Made by a program: the position numbers and the translations under genes
Notes under the pieces: model-generated
What the model saw: only the letters and a program-made list of their open reading frames with translations
Database searches by the model: none
What the model was told of the DNA's origin: nothing
Origin: an uncultured bacterium
GTDB lineage: Bacteria > Cyanobacteriota > Vampirovibrionia > Gastranaerophilales > Gastranaerophilaceae
DNA: 21,641 nt
Direction of reading: 5' to 3'
NCBI GenBank assembly: GCA_900547155.1
Contig: URFH01000037.1
Coordinates: 1-21,641 of the forward strand
In this document: piece after piece, positions 8,834-15,850 of the stretch
Numbering within the stretch: position 1 is the first letter of the stretch
How the letters are laid out: each line of letters opens with the position of its first letter

Positions 8834-10297
8834 TTATTTAATCCCGCCTACGCGCCTTACTCTCACAAAGGAAAGCACAAAATAAGCAACGTAATATACC
8901 GCCAGCAAAATTAACATTTCATAAACCGGAGGCAAAACCGGATTTTTATGAAAAACAGCCATGATTATGCCAAAAGGAACAAAAGAAAGCCCCAGCTGAA
9001 AAATTCTCGCCCAGGGAACCTGCCATTTTAACCCGTCAACAGTAACGACAACGCTCAAAGCGAAATATACAAAATTCGTAATCAAAGCCGCAATCCCGAC
9101 CCCGACAATTCCATGATATTTTATAAGAAAATAATACAAAACAAGCCCCAGCCCCCCTGCAGAAACCTTTAATATCGTGTTTATGTACATTTTATTCGCC
9201 AGATGGTATTGCATTGTCGTATAATCAGCCAACCCCATAAAAAGCACCGAAATTGAAAGGTAGGGAAGGATTACGGAGGCATTGATAAACCTTGAATTTG
9301 CAAAAATATCAACAATTTCAACCGAATAAAGCGCCATTAAGACAACCAGAGGCAGCGCAACAAGCAGATAATACCCTGTTAGCCTTGATATTACGGGGCG
9401 GACATCCTTTTTATCCTCAAACATATTGATAATACGCGGAAATGCGGCAACAGTAATAATCGAAAACAACGTCATGAGCAGAGGAAAGCTCAATCCGTAA
9501 GCAACACCGACCAATCCTACATCCTCAAACCCGTTAAAATGCCTCAAAATAAACCGGTTGCTCTGATTTATTGCCCACATGCTTATTGACGCAATTGCAA
9601 TTGGTATTCCATAGATAAAAAGGGATTTTAGCGTATCAAGTTTCGGGGTTTCAAATTTGAAATACTCAAAAATATTACTCTGGAACATTAAAACAACATC
9701 AATAATTGAAATTGAAACAAACATCCCCAGAAGTATCGAAATTCCGCCAAGATGGAGATATTTTATTATTAAAACAGAAAAAACAATGGTCATAATCTGG
9801 TTTGCTATTGTTGAAATCGTAAAAGCGCTGGGTTTTATCTGCGCTCTTAAAATCTGGAACAATAGCGCCCTGATTGCAACAGGAATAATCAAAATCAGAA
9901 TTATTAAGAAAATTTTAGGCGGGATTTTGAAAAAGCTGTAAAAATATCCTTTAAAAAGAAACGCCAGAAGAAACATTGTTAAAACATTGCTCGCTAAAAG
10001 CATTACAAGCGTCGATAAATATTTGGGAATTTCCAGCTTAATCTGGTGCTGCCTGAAAAATCGCAGCCCTGAAAGCCCGACCCAATCCGAAAACAAGATA
10101 CACAAAAAGCTCAAAACCGCAAGTGAAACAGTATAAATCCCATACTGTTCACGGGAGAGCAGATTTGTATAAACAGGCACGATAAGCGCATTCCCCAGCA
10201 GCCCGAAGAGCTTTGATGGCGCGTATTTTGCCATATCTTTAAAAATCGGCTTTAAAGTTTCGTTTATTTCTTTTTCCTGTTGAATATTATTTGACAA
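8834..10297 (-). CDS. Polysaccharide/lipid-linked oligosaccharide flippase (Wzx/MVF-like)
   Basis: 487 residues, almost entirely hydrophobic helices (roughly 12-14 membrane spans) after a polar N-terminus of about 25 residues. The opening block (KYAPSKLFGLLGNALIVPVYTNLLSREQYG) is typical of the oligosaccharide flippase family, which moves undecaprenyl-linked sugars across the inner membrane for O-antigen, capsule or exopolysaccharide assembly. The reading frame opens with TTG at 10297, overlapping the last codons and stop of the skp gene by 11 nt, which suggests translational coupling. The Shine-Dalgarno signal is weak (AGGA further upstream than usual). An ATG at residue 22 (10234) is possible but has no ribosome binding site and would remove conserved lead-in sequence. 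No glycosyltransferase is adjacent, so the substrate cannot be inferred. Confidence 0.85.
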   Translation of the reverse strand: MSNNIQQEKEINETLKPIFKDMAKYAPSKLFGLLGNALIVPVYTNLLSREQYGIYTVSLAVLSFLCILFSDWVGLSGLRFFRQHQIKLEIPKYLSTLVMLLASNVLTMFLLAFLFKGYFYSFFKIPPKIFLIILILIIPVAIRALLFQILRAQIKPSAFTISTIANQIMTIVFSVLIIKYLHLGGISILLGMFVSISIIDVVLMFQSNIFEYFKFETPKLDTLKSLFIYGIPIAIASISMWAINQSNRFILRHFNGFEDVGLVGVAYGLSFPLLMTLFSIITVAAFPRIINMFEDKKDVRPVISRLTGYYLLVALPLVVLMALYSVEIVDIFANSRFINASVILPYLSISVLFMGLADYTTMQYHLANKMYINTILKVSAGGLGLVLYYFLIKYHGIVGVGIAALITNFVYFALSVVVTVDGLKWQVPWARIFQLGLSFVPFGIIMAVFHKNPVLPPVYEMLILLAVYYVAYFVLSFVRVRRVGGIK

Positions 10298-10766
10298 CTT
10301 TAATCAAATCCTGTGTTAAATCATCTCCGCCGTACAGAACAGCGTCTTTTGTAAGAATAAGCTGATAATCCTTGTCTTTTGCGATTTTTATAAGCTCCGC
10401 GTTGATATCGTTATTTATTTTCATGAGTTTTTCGCCGTAAGATTTATTCATTTCGGATTTTTTTGCTGTCAAATCCAAATCAAACTGGTTTTTCATCTCC
10501 TCGCGCTTCTTTTCATCCTCTTCTTTGTTCATTTTGTTGGCTGATTCTTCAATAAATTTGATAATTTTCTTCTTTTCGGCAGCTCTTTCCTTATTCGCTT
10601 TCTCAACAGCCTTTGAAGCAGCAACAACTTTGTTTACATCAACAAAACCATACTTAATTACCGGCTCTGCATTCTGCACGGAAGCCTCCTGGGCAAATGC
10701 AGGAACAATTCCAAGCACCGCAGCCGCCACAATTCCAATGGCAATGTATTTTAATTGTTTTTTCAT
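10287..10766 (-). CDS. skp: OmpH/Skp family periplasmic chaperone
   Basis: 159 residues from the chosen start. A signal peptide (MKKQLKYIAIGIVAAAVLG, cleavage near AFA-QE) is followed by the OmpH family opening strand (KYGFVDVNKVV), a long charged Lys/Glu-rich coiled-coil region (about residues 45-125) and a closing alpha/beta segment (YQLILTKDAVLYGG). Family members form trimers that hold unfolded outer-membrane proteins in the periplasm on the way to the BAM complex. The frame is open five codons further (ATG at 10781, overlapping the upstream stop codon), but AGGAGA sits 6 nt before the ATG at 10766 and overlaps that upstream ATG, so 10766 is preferred. The gene is third in a four-gene operon. 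A giant exported adhesin nearby is a plausible beneficiary of envelope chaperoning, but that is inference. Confidence 0.88.
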   Translation of the reverse strand: MKKQLKYIAIGIVAAAVLGIVPAFAQEASVQNAEPVIKYGFVDVNKVVAASKAVEKANKERAAEKKKIIKFIEESANKMNKEEDEKKREEMKNQFDLDLTAKKSEMNKSYGEKLMKINNDINAELIKIAKDKDYQLILTKDAVLYGGDDLTQDLIKVVK

Positions 10767-10777
10767 AAAAATTCTCC

Positions 10778-11704
10778 TCATATTTCTAAATAACTATTTG
10801 AATAAACCGTTTTATTCAGCAAAACACGCGCGGTTTTAAAGATTTCCAGCTGGTTTCTGTCTGACAAATCACAAGCAACATCATCAATTTCCCCAAAATC
10901 ACGCATTGTTTCATAAATCGACAAAATGAGCTCATCAGCGGCATTTTGGGGCGTTTGATTTTCCAAAAGTCCGTTTATTCTGAGCAGCTCCGAATCAAAA
11001 CTGTCCACAATTGCGCTATCCAGCCCGCAGCCCGCAGCCAGAACAAAAAACACCCTGTTAATCAACGGACGAAGATGAGCAGGGGCGCCGTTTGAAACAT
11101 TAGAAAGCCCAATCGTAGTCAAAACCGGCGGTTCAAAGCTTTCTTTAAGCATTCTTATCGTGTTCAGAGCCTCAACAGCCTGCGACTGTTCAACCGCAAC
11201 GGGCAAAATCAACGGATCAAAAAAGATTTTTTCGTTTTCAATGCCTTTTTCCTGTGTTTTTTCGTTAATTTCAAAAGCCAGCTCAAGCCTGCCGTCAGAT
11301 TCTTTGGGGATTCCGAGCTCACTGTTCATTGTCAGCGCAATAATATTCGCATTGTACTTCACAGCAACATCGGTTACGGCCACCAGACGTTCAAAATCAG
11401 CGCTTGTGCTGTTTATTATCCAGTTTTGGGGATTTTTAGCGAGTTTTAAGCCCGATTCGATTTCATCGATATTTGTTGTGTCCAAAGAAAGAGGAATATC
11501 CGTCATTTCTGACGCAATATTTACAATCCATTCCATTGCACCGGCAAAAGCCCCCCGCGCAGGCCCGATATTGAGGTCAATCCAGTCGGGATTAGCGGCA
11601 ATTTGACGTTTAAGGAGATTTTTAATATAAAATTCATCCCTGTTTTTTACCGCTTCTTTTGTGTTTTTTGAGATAATATGCAGGTTTTCGGAGATAAGTT
11701 TCAT
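10778..11704 (-). CDS. DHPS-like methyltetrahydrofolate:corrinoid methyltransferase family protein
   Basis: 308 residues with the pterin-binding TIM-barrel signature of the dihydropteroate synthase/MeTr superfamily: DWIDLNIGPARGA (strand 2 region), LSLDTTN (strand 3), WIINSTSA (strand 4), NIIALTMNSELGIP (strand 5), KIFFDPLILPV (strand 6) and TTIGLSNVSNGAP (strand 7). The set is closest to AcsE-type enzymes, which transfer the methyl group of 5-methyl-THF to a corrinoid protein, rather than to FolP, which has different loop motifs. No corrinoid protein is encoded nearby, so the partner is unknown. An in-frame extension to 11731 would overlap the upstream gene; GAGGA four bases before the ATG at 11704 fixes the start 7 nt after the preceding stop. 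It is the second gene of the operon. The superfamily call is firm; the exact acceptor is not. Confidence 0.75.
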   Translation of the reverse strand: MKLISENLHIISKNTKEAVKNRDEFYIKNLLKRQIAANPDWIDLNIGPARGAFAGAMEWIVNIASEMTDIPLSLDTTNIDEIESGLKLAKNPQNWIINSTSADFERLVAVTDVAVKYNANIIALTMNSELGIPKESDGRLELAFEINEKTQEKGIENEKIFFDPLILPVAVEQSQAVEALNTIRMLKESFEPPVLTTIGLSNVSNGAPAHLRPLINRVFFVLAAGCGLDSAIVDSFDSELLRINGLLENQTPQNAADELILSIYETMRDFGEIDDVACDLSDRNQLEIFKTARVLLNKTVYSNSYLEI

Positions 11705-11711
11705 TTTTCCT

Positions 11712-12212
11712 CTAACAAATCTGAAAATCACCGTGTTTTTTCAAATGCTCAATCAATCCGCCGTCTTCAAGCATTTTTATCATAACTTCGGGCAAAGGAG
11801 CGATTTTGATTTCAAGGTTTTTGGAAAGATTTTTAACAATACCTTCTTTTACATCGACTTCAAGCTCATCGCCGGCGTCGATTTTGTCCGTGTCGCATTC
11901 TATGAGCAAAAGCCCGATATTTATCGCGTTTCTGTAAAAAATTCTTGCAAAGGATTTTGCCAGAACAGCACGCACGCCGGCAATTTTTATGATTTGCGGC
12001 GCATGTTCGCGTGAAGACCCCAGCCCGAAATTATTACCCGCCACAACAAAATCCCCCTTGTTCATGCGCGAAGCAAAGGTTTCATCAGCATCCTCAAGCA
12101 CATGTTTTGCAAATTCCTGCAAATCAGAACGCAGGTGGAACAATCTTCCGGGTGCAATGTGGTCTGTGCTAATATTGTCACCGAATTTAAACGCTTTTCC
12201 TCTGTATGGCAT
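11712..12212 (-). CDS. LeuD-like aconitase-family small (swivel) subunit, orphan paralogue
   Basis: 166 residues from the chosen ATG. It carries the swivel-domain signatures KFGDNISTDHIAPGR (residues about 9-23) and [13 protein letters not shown], the substrate-phosphate/carboxylate-binding loop of isopropylmalate isomerase, homoaconitase and related dehydratases. It differs from the canonical LeuD at 19268-19768: TDHIAPGR instead of TDVIIPAR, the specificity loop YLNTS replaced by LFHLRSD, and FGLGSS instead of FGCGSS. It is therefore probably a different hydro-lyase specificity (homoaconitase-, dimethylmalate- or citramalate-type); which one cannot be read from sequence alone. No large (4Fe-4S) subunit gene is adjacent. 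The longer frame to 12227 is less likely, because GAGGAT lies directly before the ATG at 12212. First gene of the - strand operon. Confidence 0.8.
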   Translation of the reverse strand: MPYRGKAFKFGDNISTDHIAPGRLFHLRSDLQEFAKHVLEDADETFASRMNKGDFVVAGNNFGLGSSREHAPQIIKIAGVRAVLAKSFARIFYRNAINIGLLLIECDTDKIDAGDELEVDVKEGIVKNLSKNLEIKIAPLPEVMIKMLEDGGLIEHLKKHGDFQIC

Positions 12213-12247
12213 GGTTTTTATCCTCATAAAAAATTACAATTATAAAA

Positions 12248-12276
12248 ATTATATACAATTTAGTATTTTTTATCAG
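12248..12276 (-). promoter_or_regulatory. Promoter of the leuD-like/methyltransferase/skp/flippase operon
   Basis: On the - strand a perfect TATAAT (12248-12253) lies 17 bp from CTGATA (12271-12276), a 4/6 match to TTGACA. The predicted start near 12241 gives a leader of about 30 nt to the ATG at 12212. The surrounding DNA is very AT-rich, so chance -10 matches are possible. Confidence 0.45.
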
Positions 12277-12414
12277 TTTTGTAAATATAAAGTTACATGC
12301 AGCGAAGAAATTTTAAGAAATATAAAAAAATGCTTTGAAAATATTTTGTTTATAGTAATATGTAGTAACAGCAAAGAAAATTCAGGTAGAATGTTGGGAA
12401 ATAAAATAACATTC

Positions 12415-12420
12415 TATAAT
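12415..12420 (+). promoter_or_regulatory. -10 element of the rpmG promoter
   Basis: A perfect TATAAT lies 47 bp before the rpmG ATG. The -35 is poor (TTGGGA with only 15 bp spacing), so only the -10 is marked. It diverges from the promoter at 12248-12276. Confidence 0.4.
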
Positions 12421-12466
12421 TTTGCCTTGTAAAAAATAAAAGACATAATATAAAGAAGGTGCAAAA

Positions 12467-12634
12467 ATGGGAATCAAAGGAAAAAACGATAAGATGGTAG
12501 TTCTCGCTTGCGAAGAATGCTCAAGAAGAAACTACACAACGACAAAAAACAAAAAAACCTTGAAAGACAGAATGGAACTCAGCAAATACTGCCCGTTCTG
12601 CAAAAAACACACTAACCACAAGGAAACAAAATAG
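12467..12634 (+). CDS. rpmG: 50S ribosomal protein L33
   Basis: 55 residues beginning [10 protein letters not shown]. The L33 pattern is clear: a basic short protein with two CxxC pairs (C15/C18 in LACEEC and C42/C45 in KYCPFCKK), i.e. the zinc-binding C+ form, with the RNYTTTKNK block between them. AGAAGG precedes the ATG at a good distance. It is the first gene of the rpmG - trnW - secE - nusG - rplK - rplA cluster, an order found in many bacteria. Because the cysteines are intact, a zinc-independent C- paralogue might exist elsewhere in the genome, but none is visible here. Confidence 0.95.
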   Translation: MGIKGKNDKMVVLACEECSRRNYTTTKNKKTLKDRMELSKYCPFCKKHTNHKETK

Positions 12635-12640
12635 TCTTGA

Positions 12641-12671
12641 CCGGCGTTTTTACGCCGGATTAAGCTTTTTT
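12641..12671 (+). terminator. Hairpin after rpmG, possible terminator or attenuator
   Basis: CCGGCGT (12641-12647) pairs perfectly with ACGCCGG (12652-12658) around a TTTT loop. Six T residues follow, but only after a 7-nt gap (12666-12671), so termination may be partial, allowing read-through into the tRNA and secE. Confidence 0.5.
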
Positions 12672-12711
12672 AGTTCAGTTGCAAAGCGTGCGCCAGCATG
12701 CGAACTGAACA
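12657..12711 (+). repeat. Degenerate echo of the tRNA-Trp 5' end, folded as a hairpin
   Basis: GGATTAAGC (12657-12665) and AGTTCAGTTG (12672-12681) recur exactly 74 bp downstream at the start of tRNA-Trp (12731-12739 and 12746-12755), with the four bases between them diverged. The rest of the tRNA is not recognisable. Instead GTTCAGTT (12673-12680) pairs with AACTGAAC (12703-12710), and GCGTGC pairs with GCATGC inside, forming a two-part hairpin. Best read as a partial duplication of the tRNA gene; a processing or attenuation role is possible. Confidence 0.45.
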
Positions 12712-12737
12712 AATAGCAAAAAATTAAAAAGGATTAA

Positions 12738-12810
12738 GCGTCCTTAGTTCAGTTGGTAGAACGTCGGTCTCCAAAACCGGATGTCGAGGGTTCGAGTCCT
12801 TCAGGGCGCG
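12738..12810 (+). tRNA. trnW: tRNA-Trp (anticodon CCA)
   Basis: A full 73-nt cloverleaf. The acceptor GCGTCCT pairs with AGGGCGC, with discriminator G. The D stem is GTTC/GAAC, the anticodon stem TCGGT/ACCGG encloses loop CTCCAAA with CCA at 12771-12773, and the T arm is GAGGG TTCGAGT CCTTC. The 3' CCA is not encoded. The position directly before secE is a widely conserved arrangement. Confidence 0.96.
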
Positions 12811-12834
12811 ATTCTTATAAAATCAGAGGGAAAA

Positions 12835-13053
12835 ATGGCTAATCAAACTAAAGAAAAAAAAGACCTTAAAGAAGAACTTATCGCTTATTTAAAAAGCGTA
12901 AAGCTCGAATGGGGTAAAATTACCTGGCCATCAAGGCAGCAGGTCTTTGTCGAAACCATTTATGTAGTTGTTATCGTATTTATTTTTACGGTTGCAATTT
13001 TGTTTATGGACTTTATTTTTAGCGGAATTTTGAAACTCTTACATCTCAGCTAG
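12835..13053 (+). CDS. secE: Preprotein translocase subunit SecE
   Basis: 72 residues: a charged N-terminal amphipathic segment (KEELIAYLKSVKLEWGKITW, then PSRQQV) followed by a single transmembrane helix (about residues 39-61). This is the single-span form of SecE that clamps SecY in the inner-membrane Sec channel. The KxEWxKITWPS signature is diagnostic. The open frame extends back into the tRNA, but AGAGGG a few bases before the ATG at 12835 fixes the start. It lies 24 nt after tRNA-Trp and 47 nt before nusG. Confidence 0.95.
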   Translation: MANQTKEKKDLKEELIAYLKSVKLEWGKITWPSRQQVFVETIYVVVIVFIFTVAILFMDFIFSGILKLLHLS

Positions 13054-13100
13054 AGATTATGAAACAGGCATAAGTATTTAATACAAAGCAGGAAGTAATA

Positions 13101-13748
13101 ATGACTAAAGAAAACAACGAAGAAGTTATGGAAAACGCTTCAAGTCTTGAAAAAGATGAGAAAAAGGAACTCCTGGAAGAAAAACAGGCCGAGCTCAACG
13201 CTTCTCACAATTCTTCCAAAGAACCAAAGAAAAGATGGTACGTTGTCCACACATATTCAGGACACGAAAACAAGGTTAAAGTAAACCTTGAAAAACGTAT
13301 TGAATATATGAACATGGGCGACAAAATTTTCAGGGTTGAGGTTCCGCAAAAGACTATAACCAAGGTTAAAGACGGCAAAAAACAAGACAGAGAAGAAAAA
13401 ATCTTCCCCGGATACGTTCTTGTTGAAATGATTATGGATGATGACAGCTGGTACGTAGTTCGCCACACAGCGGGCGTTACTAAATTCGTCGGTTCCGCTA
13501 AAAAACCGATTCCAGCAAAAGACGCTGAAATTAAGAAAATCATCCACAGAGTACAAACCCAAACAACAAAAATCGAACTCGACGTCAAAGTCGGCGACAA
13601 AGTTCGAATCATTTCTGGGCCGTTTGCAGACTTTATCGGCGATATTACAGAAGTTTATCCCGACAAATCAAAACTCAGAGCTACTGTTTCAATCTTCGGC
13701 CGCGAAACGCCCGTGGAATTGGAATATAAGCAGATTCAGAAAGTATAG
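13101..13748 (+). CDS. nusG: Transcription termination/antitermination factor NusG
   Basis: 215 residues. The NGN domain starts at residue 45 (RWYVVHTYSGHENKVK) and includes the FPGYVLVEM and VRHTAGVTKFVG motifs. The KOW domain starts at about residue 161 (KVGDKVRIISGPFADFIG), including the GPF turn. It binds RNA polymerase and modulates pausing, Rho-dependent termination and transcription-translation coupling. Residues 1-44 are an acidic, Lys/Glu-rich low-complexity extension not needed for the fold; the AGGAAG before the ATG at 13101 supports translating it. The gene sits between secE and rplK as usual. Confidence 0.95.
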   Translation: MTKENNEEVMENASSLEKDEKKELLEEKQAELNASHNSSKEPKKRWYVVHTYSGHENKVKVNLEKRIEYMNMGDKIFRVEVPQKTITKVKDGKKQDREEKIFPGYVLVEMIMDDDSWYVVRHTAGVTKFVGSAKKPIPAKDAEIKKIIHRVQTQTTKIELDVKVGDKVRIISGPFADFIGDITEVYPDKSKLRATVSIFGRETPVELEYKQIQKV

Positions 13749-13785
13749 AGCGCTTACGGCTCTAAATTAATAAGGCACGATGCCT

Positions 13786-13816
13786 GTGGAAGGGGTTCAA
13801 AGCCCTGCCAGACCAC
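13786..13816 (+). promoter_or_regulatory. L1-binding leader motif before rplK
   Basis: GTGG (13786-13789) pairs with CCAC (13813-13816). Inside, an asymmetric loop has AA on the 5' side and GCCAGA (13807-13812) on the 3' side, followed by GGGG (13792-13795) pairing with CCCT (13803-13806). This matches the design of the ribosomal-protein-L1 site on 23S rRNA and of known L11-L1 operon leaders. The rplK Shine-Dalgarno (AAAGGAG) begins about 2 nt later, so L1 binding should block rplK translation. Confidence 0.65.
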
Positions 13817-13830
13817 GAAAGGAGAAAAAA

Positions 13831-14256
13831 ATGGCAAAAAAAATCGTAGGAAAAATCAAGCTTCAAATTGAAGCCGGAAAAGCAAATCCGTCACCTCCGG
13901 TTGGTCCAGCTCTGGGTCAGCACGGTGTTAACATCATGGATTTCTGTAAGCAGTTCAACGCTAAAACAGAATCACAGGCAGGATATATTATCCCTGTTGT
14001 TATTGATGTATATGAAGACAGAAGTTTTTCATTCGTAACAAAAAGCCCTCCGGCTGCTGTATTGATTAAAAAAGCGCTCAACCTGTCTAAAGGTTCTGCT
14101 CAATCAAACAAAACTAAAGTCGGAACAATTAATCAGGCTCAGCTTGAAGAAATTGCGAAAACAAAAATGGAAGACTTGAACGCTACTACATTAGAAGCTG
14201 CGGTAAAAATGATTAAAGGCTCTTGCCGTGCAATGGGCGTAACCGTAGAAGAATAA
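13831..14256 (+). CDS. rplK: 50S ribosomal protein L11
   Basis: 141 residues, the usual length. The N-terminal domain has [25 protein letters not shown] with the conserved proline pair, then [21 protein letters not shown]. The C-terminal 23S-binding domain ends [13 protein letters not shown]11 binds the GTPase-associated centre of 23S rRNA. An in-frame ATG at 13780 would add 17 residues ([17 protein letters not shown]), but these are the translation of the L1 leader hairpin; AAAGGAG just before the ATG at 13831 and the family start MAKKIVG decide the start. Confidence 0.96.
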   Translation: MAKKIVGKIKLQIEAGKANPSPPVGPALGQHGVNIMDFCKQFNAKTESQAGYIIPVVIDVYEDRSFSFVTKSPPAAVLIKKALNLSKGSAQSNKTKVGTINQAQLEEIAKTKMEDLNATTLEAAVKMIKGSCRAMGVTVEE

Positions 14257-14262
14257 CTAATT

Positions 14263-14326
14263 GTGGAAGGGGTTGCAGCGAGGGCTTTTTAGCCGGAATC
14301 GTTTCAAAAATGCCCCGTTATACCAC
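14263..14326 (+). promoter_or_regulatory. Second L1-binding leader motif, before rplA
   Basis: GTGG (14263-14266) pairs with CCAC (14323-14326). AA faces GTTATA (14317-14322) in an asymmetric loop, and GGGG (14269-14272) pairs with CCCC (14313-14316). A small GGCT/AGCC hairpin fills the interior. The 3' strand ATACCAC matches the same strand of the 23S rRNA L1 stalk. The rplA Shine-Dalgarno (GGAAAGGG) follows directly. Confidence 0.7.
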
Positions 14327-14340
14327 GGAAAGGGAAAAAA

Positions 14341-15063
14341 ATGAGTAAATTAACAAAAAGACAAAAGAAAATGGAAGAACTTCTGGAAGGGTTTCAACAG
14401 CCCGCTTCAGCAGCAGACGCCATTGCTAAATTAAAAGAAATATCAGAAGCAGTAGCAAAATTCGACGAAACCGTTGAATGCCACATGCGTCTTGGTATTG
14501 ATGTTAAAAGAGCAGAACAGCAAATCCGTTCAACCACCGTTCTTCCGGCAGGATTGGGCAAAGAAGTCCGTGTTTGTGTAATCGCAAAAGGCCCTAAAGC
14601 GACTGAAGCTAAAGAAGCCGGCGCTGATGAAGCAGGAGCAGAAGAAGTAATCGAAAAGATTTCAGGCGGATGGTTTGAATTCGACACATTGATTGCAACT
14701 CCTGATTGCATGGGTATGCTCGGTAAACTCGGTAGAGTTTTGGGCCCCAAAGGCTTGATGCCGAACCCGAAAACAGGAACTGTTACATTCGATGTTGCTG
14801 CAGCAGTTAAAGACGCTAAAGCAGGTAAAGTTGAATTCCGTGCTGACAAGCAGGGTATGATTCACGTACCTATCGGAAAAGTTAAATTTTCAGCAGAAGA
14901 TTTGATGAAAAACTACTCTACACTTGCTGACGCAATTTTAAGAGCAAAACCCTCAACTGCCAAAGGAACATACCTCAAATCGGTATTCCTTACGACAACA
15001 ATGGGCCCCAGCATTAAGCTCGATCCCAAAAACGTAGCAGCTGAAATTAAAGAACACGTATAA
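14341..15063 (+). CDS. rplA: 50S ribosomal protein L1
   Basis: 240 residues, typical size. Motifs include [34 protein letters not shown], the diagnostic [20 protein letters not shown] block in domain II, and the closing [19 protein letters not shown]1 binds the 23S rRNA L1 stalk, which moves deacylated tRNA from the E site, and in many bacteria represses its own operon by binding mRNA. Two matching RNA sites lie in this operon. A strong terminator follows after 17 nt, so rplJ and rplL are not in the same unit here. Confidence 0.97.
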   Translation: MSKLTKRQKKMEELLEGFQQPASAADAIAKLKEISEAVAKFDETVECHMRLGIDVKRAEQQIRSTTVLPAGLGKEVRVCVIAKGPKATEAKEAGADEAGAEEVIEKISGGWFEFDTLIATPDCMGMLGKLGRVLGPKGLMPNPKTGTVTFDVAAAVKDAKAGKVEFRADKQGMIHVPIGKVKFSAEDLMKNYSTLADAILRAKPSTAKGTYLKSVFLTTTMGPSIKLDPKNVAAEIKEHV

Positions 15064-15079
15064 TTGCAATTTTGTGATA

Positions 15080-15110
15080 AAAAATCCGTCTGAATAAGGC
15101 GGATTTTTTT
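15080..15110 (+). terminator. Rho-independent terminator after rplA
   Basis: AAAAATCCGTC (15080-15090) pairs with GGCGGATTTTT around a 7-nt loop and runs into seven T residues (15104-15110). It lies between the convergent rplA and nrdG genes. No equally good terminator for the - strand is visible in 15111-15163. Confidence 0.9.
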
Positions 15111-15163
15111 ATTTTTCACCCTGAAGCGTTTACAGGGTTGCCTGGGTAAAACATGCTTAGGTT

Positions 15164-15850
15164 TTATCGAATCCCGATATTCTTTATATATTTCTCAAGC
15201 ATAGATTTTATCTTCAAAAATTCCTCATCAGAATAAGTTTCTTCTTTTGAAAAATCAAGGTTGAGAGTGCTGTTATTTTTGAATTTTTGCAAAAAATAAA
15301 GCCGTGACCCGCTCAAAAGCCTCCCGATTTTTTCAAAATCGTCAAAAGAAAGCTGGCTTTTCACAACAGTAGTTCTGAATTCATAATCAATCCCGCAATT
15401 CTTTATAAAATCAATTGAATCTTTAATTTTATTAATATCAATTTTGCGAGAAGTAATTAATTCGTACTTTTCTAACGGCGCTTTCACATCCATCGCAATA
15501 TAATCAACCAGTTTTTCAGAAACAAGCTTTTTTATAATCTCGGGATTTGTACCGTTTGAATCAAGCTTTACCGGAAAACTCATAGCTTTAATTTCTTTTA
15601 TGAAATGAGCCAAATCCTTTTGCAATGTAGGTTCGCCGCCGGAAATTACAACAGCGTCAAGCTTATTAATTCTTGATTTTAAATATTTAAGAATTTCATG
15701 TTCCTCAAGGGATTTTTCTGAAGAACCTTGCGCCAAATCGCCATTATGGCAGTAACCGCAGGAAAAATTGCAGCCATTAGTGAATATAACAGCCGCAATT
15801 TTTCCGGGGTAGTCTATGAACGAAGTTTTTTGGATACCGCCTATTTGCAT
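15164..15850 (-). CDS. nrdG: Anaerobic ribonucleotide reductase activase (radical SAM)
   Basis: 228 residues from the chosen ATG. The radical-SAM cluster motif CX3CX2C is at C27/C31/C34 (GCNFSCGYCHNGDL), followed by the SAM-contacting VISGGEPTLQ and later LDSNGT and DYIAMDVKAP blocks. The enzyme uses a 4Fe-4S cluster and S-adenosylmethionine to make the glycyl radical on NrdD. It overlaps the 3' end of nrdD by 10 nt, so it is translationally coupled and has no clear Shine-Dalgarno of its own. A TTG three codons upstream (15859) is the alternative start. The length and FIDYPGKIAAVIFT opening are typical of the NrdG/PflA-like form found with NrdD of this type. Confidence 0.92.
   Translation of the reverse strand: MQIGGIQKTSFIDYPGKIAAVIFTNGCNFSCGYCHNGDLAQGSSEKSLEEHEILKYLKSRINKLDAVVISGGEPTLQKDLAHFIKEIKAMSFPVKLDSNGTNPEIIKKLVSEKLVDYIAMDVKAPLEKYELITSRKIDINKIKDSIDFIKNCGIDYEFRTTVVKSQLSFDDFEKIGRLLSGSRLYFLQKFKNNSTLNLDFSKEETYSDEEFLKIKSMLEKYIKNIGIR

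Noticed and set aside
12781..12834. 18-codon upstream extension of secE
   Set aside because: It would start inside tRNA-Trp; the Shine-Dalgarno before 12835 gives the true start.
13205..13612. Antisense frame within nusG
   Set aside because: Shadow of a well-conserved gene; no initiation signal and no recognisable protein.
13780..13830. 17-codon upstream extension of rplK
   Set aside because: It overlaps the L1-site hairpin, and the family start MAKKIVG has its own strong ribosome binding site.
15121..15163. TAAAAC/GTTTTA inverted repeat as an nrdG terminator
   Set aside because: Short, AT-only stem with no following T run on the - strand; not supportable.
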